NCBI GenBank assembly: GCA_905116865.2
Contig: CAJHNH020002807.1
Span: 1 to 64,000 of the forward strand
Direction: 5' to 3'
DNA: 64,000 nucleotides
Source: Candidula unifasciata
Lineage: Eukaryota; Mollusca; Gastropoda; Stylommatophora; Geomitridae
Part shown: positions 60,166 to 64,000 of the stretch, in pieces
Layout: the number at the start of each line of letters is the position of its first letter
How positions within the stretch are numbered: position 1 is the stretch's first letter
Position numbers and translations under genes: made by a program
Notes under the pieces: generated by a model
The model's input: the letters and a program-made list of their open reading frames with translations, nothing else
Database searches by the model: none
What the model was told of the DNA's origin: nothing

Positions 60166-61080
60166 GACCAGGGTATTTCCGTTTTCGTCCCGCTCTCAGA
60201 GAGTCGTGCATCTACGGGTACTTGCTGGCATGCAATGTATGCGACAGACAGACAAAGACAGACAGACAAAGAGACAGACACAGACGTAGAGAGGAAGGGA
60301 GGGAGGGAGAGAGACAGACAGACAGAGCTAGCTTAGATTAAGTAACTGGAGGGCGCGAAGAAGTATATTTTCCGACTTTCCCAACTTTGAGGTGGCACAC
60401 TGGGGAAAAAAAAAAGGGGGGGGGGGGCTGGAAACGGCCAATCATCCCCACCATCATCATCATGTGCCACACTGAGCACTTATGACACTTTCCAAAACGA
60501 AGCAACGGGCTTCTGTAGAGGTTGAGAGGCTGACAAATAAAGACCAGGAAACAGAATGTAAGACAAACATCAAGTCGGCTGCTGCTGACAGACAGAAGGC
60601 GACGGCAACTGGTCAGTCAACAGCCATTGATGGGCAACCACAGGCTGTTTAATGGTAGCATGGCGACCAGTCACATTCCATATTTACGATAAAGCTGTGA
60701 GTGTGAGTCTGAACAAGTAAGTAGGAAATAATAACATCACTGCAACTAGAGATGGGGTCCCTATTGAATAACGCAAAGATGTGTTCTGCTTGTTTATAGA
60801 ATGCCACAATATGAATGACATGGGCAATTCACAAAGACATGCTGATTACTTATAGTATCAAACATCACCATTCTGTTTCACGGCGATAACTGCTCGCTTA
60901 AAGTGGCTGATGATGATGATGATGATGAAGATGAAGATGATGATGACTGTCTGTATGTCGCCGCCAAGGTTTGACAGTGGCCTTGAGATCTCAACTCATC
61001 GAGACACACATACATACTCCCTCAAACTGTTCAATAGTTATTAGGACAGTGGGTAGCGGCTACAACAAGTCACCAGTGGT
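60166..61080. other. Intron sequence with short simple repeats
   Basis: CAGACA runs (60240-60330), an A10G11 tract (60402-60427) and GATGAT runs (60910-60945). No gene. Confidence 0.55.
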
Positions 61081-61084
61081 AGAC

Positions 61085-61870
61085 ATTCATGTTACAACAC
61101 TGACAGCTCTCAGACACATCGCATGTGGTCACCAGTGGTAGACATCCATGTTACAACACTGACAGCTCTCAGACACGTCTCATGTGGTCACCAGTGGTAG
61201 ACATCCATGTTACAACACTGACAGCTCTCAGACACATCTCATGTAGTCACCAGTGGTAGACATCCATGTTACAACACTGACAGCTCTCAGACACGTCTCA
61301 TGTGGTCACCAGTGGTAGACATCCATGTTACAACACTGACAGCTCTCAGACACGTCTCATGTAGTCACCAGTGGTAGACAACCATGTTACATCACTGACA
61401 GCTCTCAGACACGTCTCATGTGGTCACCAGTGGTAGACATCCATGTTACAACACTGACAGCTCTCAGACACGTCTCATGTGGTCACCAGTGGTAGACATC
61501 CATGTTACAACACTGACAGCTCTCAGACACGTCTCATGTGGTCACCAGTGGTAGACATCCATGTTACAACACTGACAGCTCTCAGACACGTCTCATGTGG
61601 TCACCAGTTGTAGACAACCATGTTACAACACTGACAGCTCTCAGACACGTCTCATGTGGTCACCAGTGATAGACAACCATGTTACAACACTGACAGCTCT
61701 CAGACACATCTCATGTGGTCACCAGTGGTAGACATCCATGTTACAACACTGACAGCTCTCAGACACGTCTCATGTGGTCACCAGTGGTAGACATCCATGT
61801 TACAACACTGACAGCTCTCAGACACGTCTCATGTGGTCACTAGTGGTAGACATCCATGTTACAACACTGA
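61085..61870. repeat. 59-bp array, about 13 units
   Basis: Core GGTCACCAGTGGTAGACATC; ends about 20 bp from the exon 2 donor. Confidence 0.96.
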
Positions 61871-61891
61871 CAAGTCGCAGAAACATCTTAC

Positions 61892-62105
61892 CTTCTATAG
61901 AGTACCTCAGCCGGTTGCTGTCCTCGTCTTCAGCAGTCAGCAGGATAATCAGCTGACTGGGCCGATCACTCTCTGTGATGTTTTCCTGGTACAAGGACTG
62001 AGTGAAGCGAGGCTTGTGTTGGGAGCTGTCCGGTCGTGGCACCACGTTGATGCCCAGGTGCATCTGTGACCGTTTGGGGCTGATCCCTTGGTCGGTGGCC
62101 CTGAC
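61892..62105 (-). CDS. FAT1-like: Fat-like cadherin exon 2
   Basis: 214 bp, entered in phase 0 and left in phase 1. The acceptor CCCCAG precedes GTCAGGGCC (VRATDQGISP), completing the EC repeat begun in exon 1. The linker NVVPRPDSSQHKPRF lacks the DxNDN calcium motif. The next repeat starts TQSLYQENITE and continues LTAEDEDSNRLRYSIEG. The donor is GAAG followed by GTAAGATG, a strong site. A 59-bp array (61085-61870) stops about 20 bp inside the intron beyond this donor. Confidence 0.92.
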
Positions 62106-62214
62106 CTGGGGACGGCAATTACAGGATCATATATGTGACGGGGAATTATCCACAGCAAGGAATAATGCAAGTAAAGGTGACACAATGAGGGAACTTTACC
62201 AGTGATTGCCTGGA

Positions 62215-62330
62215 AATAGTGTATAAGTGAGGTCAACTTATCAGCAGCTGGAAATAGTGTATAAGTGAGGCCAACTTATCAGCAGCTGGAAATAGTGTAT
62301 AAGTGAGGCCAACTTATCAGCAGCTGGAAA
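62215..62330. repeat. ~41-bp array, about three units
   Basis: Core GGAAATAGTGTATAAGTGAG. Confidence 0.9.
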
Positions 62331-62469
62331 AAACAAAAGAGAGTGACTGGCAAACAGCTTGAAGAAATGTGAAGCTAACTTAAAAAACATCTCAAAGGTA
62401 TGTAAGTGACAGGGAACATACCAGCAACTGAAAGCTATGTAAATGATGAGAAACGAATCTAATACTGCC

Positions 62470-63204
62470 AAGAACATAAAGGGAACTTACTAACAACCTG
62501 AAGGTAAGTGGTGAGGAACGTATCTACAACTGCCAAGAACATAAAGGGAACTTACTAACAACTTGAAGGTAAGTGATGAGGGACATGTATACAACTGCCA
62601 AGAACAGGAAGGGAACTTACTAACAACTTAAAGGTAAGTGATGATGAACGTATCTACAACTGCCAAGAACAGGAAGGGAAGTTACCAACAACTTGAAGGT
62701 AAGTGATGAGGAACGTATCTACAACTGCCAAGAACAGGAAGGGAACTTACTAACAACTTAAAGGTAAGTGATGATGAACGTATCTACAACTGCCAAGAAC
62801 AGGAAGGAAAGTTACCAACAACTTGAAGGTAAGTGATGAGGAACGTATCTACAACTGCCAAGAACAGGAAGGGAACTTACTAACAACTTAAAGGTAAGTG
62901 ATGATGAACGTATCTACAACTGCCAAGAACAGGAAGGAAAGTTACCAACAACTTGAAGGTAAGTGATGAGGAACGTATCTACAACTGCCAAGAACATGAT
63001 GGGAACTCGCGAACAACTTGAAGGTTAGTAACGAGGAACGTATCAAATTCTGCCAAGAACTGAAGGGAACTTAGGAACAACTTGAAGGTTAGTGATGAGG
63101 AACGTATCAACATCTGCCAAGAACGTAAAGGGAACTTAGGAACAACTTGAAGGTTAGTGATGAGGAACGTACCAACAACTGCCAAGAATGTGAAGGGAAC
63201 TTAC
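62470..63204. repeat. 65-bp array copying the exon 1 donor
   Basis: About eleven units. Minus-strand units contain AGTTGTTG followed by GTAAGTTCCC or close variants, as at the real exon 1 donor. The plus strand of the same units contains AAGGTAAGTGATG, a consensus-quality donor in the opposite direction. Confidence 0.94.
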
Positions 63205-63519
63205 CAACAACTCAAAAGAACCTCGTCTGAGTGCCTGTGTGGAGTAAATCTTTCCCGTGGCTGGCTCCACTCGGAACTGAGAATCCTTTGGGGTCTTCAA
63301 GGAGTAGATAACTTCAGCATTTCTGCCCTCATCCTGGTCGTGGGCGATGACTCGGTAGATGAAAATGTCCTCGCCCGTGTAGGCCGTGGCAAACACAGTG
63401 ATCTGCTGACGCCGGAAAAACTGGAAGAACTCGGGCCTGTTGTCGTTCTCGTCCATCACCTTGATGACCACACGTGTGGTGGAAGATAATGGAGGGTCTC
63501 CTTGATCAGAGATCGTCAC
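63205..63519 (-). CDS. FAT1-like: Fat-like cadherin exon 1 of window (end of one EC, most of the next)
   Basis: 315 bp, 105 codons, phase 0 at both ends. The minus-strand acceptor CTGCAG precedes GTGACGATC (VTISDQGDPP); the donor is GTTG followed by GTAAGTTCCC. It reads the last strand and linker of one EC repeat (VIKVMDENDNRPEF), then a new repeat with AHDQDEGRNAEVIYSL and FRVEPATGKI, ending FELL, which continues in exon 2 as VRATDQG. The donor is the last unit of a 65-bp array (62470-63204), and the acceptor with its first exon bases is copied once just upstream (63556-63566). Preceding exons lie beyond the window. Confidence 0.93.
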
Positions 63520-63524
63520 CTGCA

Positions 63525-63675
63525 GATGTCACATACAAAATGTCACATACAAATTGTCACCTGCAGAATATCACATAAAAATATCACTACAAAATGTTGC
63601 TTGCATTATGTCCCATACAAAATGTCCCATACAAAATGTCTCATACAAAATGTCCCATACAAAATGTCCCATATC
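63525..63675. repeat. 13/14-bp array including a copy of the exon 1 acceptor
   Basis: Units around CATACAAAATGTC. GTCACCTGCAG at the exon 1 junction recurs at 63556-63566. Confidence 0.85.
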
Positions 63676-64000
63676 CTAAGCCAGACTAGTCTGACCGCCT
63701 GGACAGTTTCTGCTACAAAAGCGTTAAAGAAAGAAAGTGATAGATGGAGACATCCAGATAACGAAACAGAAGGAACGACAGAGAGAGATGGAGACATCCA
63801 GACAACGAAACAGAAGGAAAGACATAGAGAGAGATGGAGACATCCGGTGCGTGCGTGTGTGTATGTGCTGATGAAGGCTAATCGCCTCTGCGCCCTATAT
63901 TGAATTGGACCTGTAAAGCTAATATGTACCTTTTGGGGGAGACTGGGCGACAGTCACAGGCTAGAGAAGACATACCCGAGAATATCACCTAGAGTCAGCG
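63676..64000. other. Intron sequence at window edge
   Basis: About 325 bp; GATGGAGACATCCAG occurs three times around 63745-63845. No gene seen. Confidence 0.6.

Noticed and set aside
58983..60211. 394-codon PVDLAV repeat frame, silk- or collagen-like at first sight
   Set aside because: 18-bp array; equivalent frames are open on the other strand.

Overview
Kind of sequence: eukaryotic (metazoan) genomic DNA. The only conventional gene is one very large, intron-split cadherin on the minus strand. Large repeat-filled introns, RTE-type and RNase H-bearing non-LTR retrotransposon remains, piggyBac, hAT and Tigger-type DNA elements and an invertebrate-looking Fat-like protein suggest a lophotrochozoan, most plausibly a mollusc. 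The phylum is inference; metazoan is certain. || Gene: I assembled 14 exons (63519 down to about 756) by matching splice phases. All 13 joins keep frame and continue the cadherin fold, so the chain looks complete across the window: about 1403 codons, 13 full cadherin (EC) repeats plus a partial one at each end. The spacing and wording of the repeats (for example the linkers DHNDHAPRF and VTDVNDCPPRF) fit the middle ectodomain of the FAT1/FAT2/FAT3 (Fat-like, Drosophila kugelei) family, a giant transmembrane adhesion and planar-polarity protein. Its start, EGF/laminin-G part, membrane segment and tail lie outside the window. || Layout from high to low coordinate: exon 1 (63.2-63.5 kb), exon 2 (61.9-62.1), a 10.2-kb intron with 18-, 59-, 60- and 62-bp arrays and a nested RTE retrotransposon (55.5-57.7), exon 3 (51.6), exon 4 (46.3), exon 5 (43.8-44.0), large exon 6 (37.0-38.2), exon 7 (34.2), exons 8-10 (29.1-26.5), a 14.2-kb intron with 38-, 45- and 42-bp arrays plus a piggyBac-type element and a dated non-LTR insertion, exon 11 (12.2), a 6.8-kb intron of two large arrays, exon 12 (5.0-5.4), exon 13 (2.6-3.1), exon 14 (0.76-0.97). 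|| Main observation: by my tally about half of the window is tandem arrays, and nearly every intron has its own unrelated repeat units. At least ten splice junctions of the gene are the terminal unit of, or are copied in, the neighbouring array. The units contain the splice donor or acceptor and, in seven cases, 5 to 30 bases of the adjacent exon. The extreme case is the array before exon 12 (5356-7535): dozens of units carry a 3' splice site followed by the first 30 coding bases of that exon, which spell the cadherin calcium-binding linker DVNDNPPVFS. These arrays look seeded from exon edges and now present long series of decoy splice sites in gene orientation. || Long open frames in the arrays arise because some periods are multiples of three; I do not call them genes.
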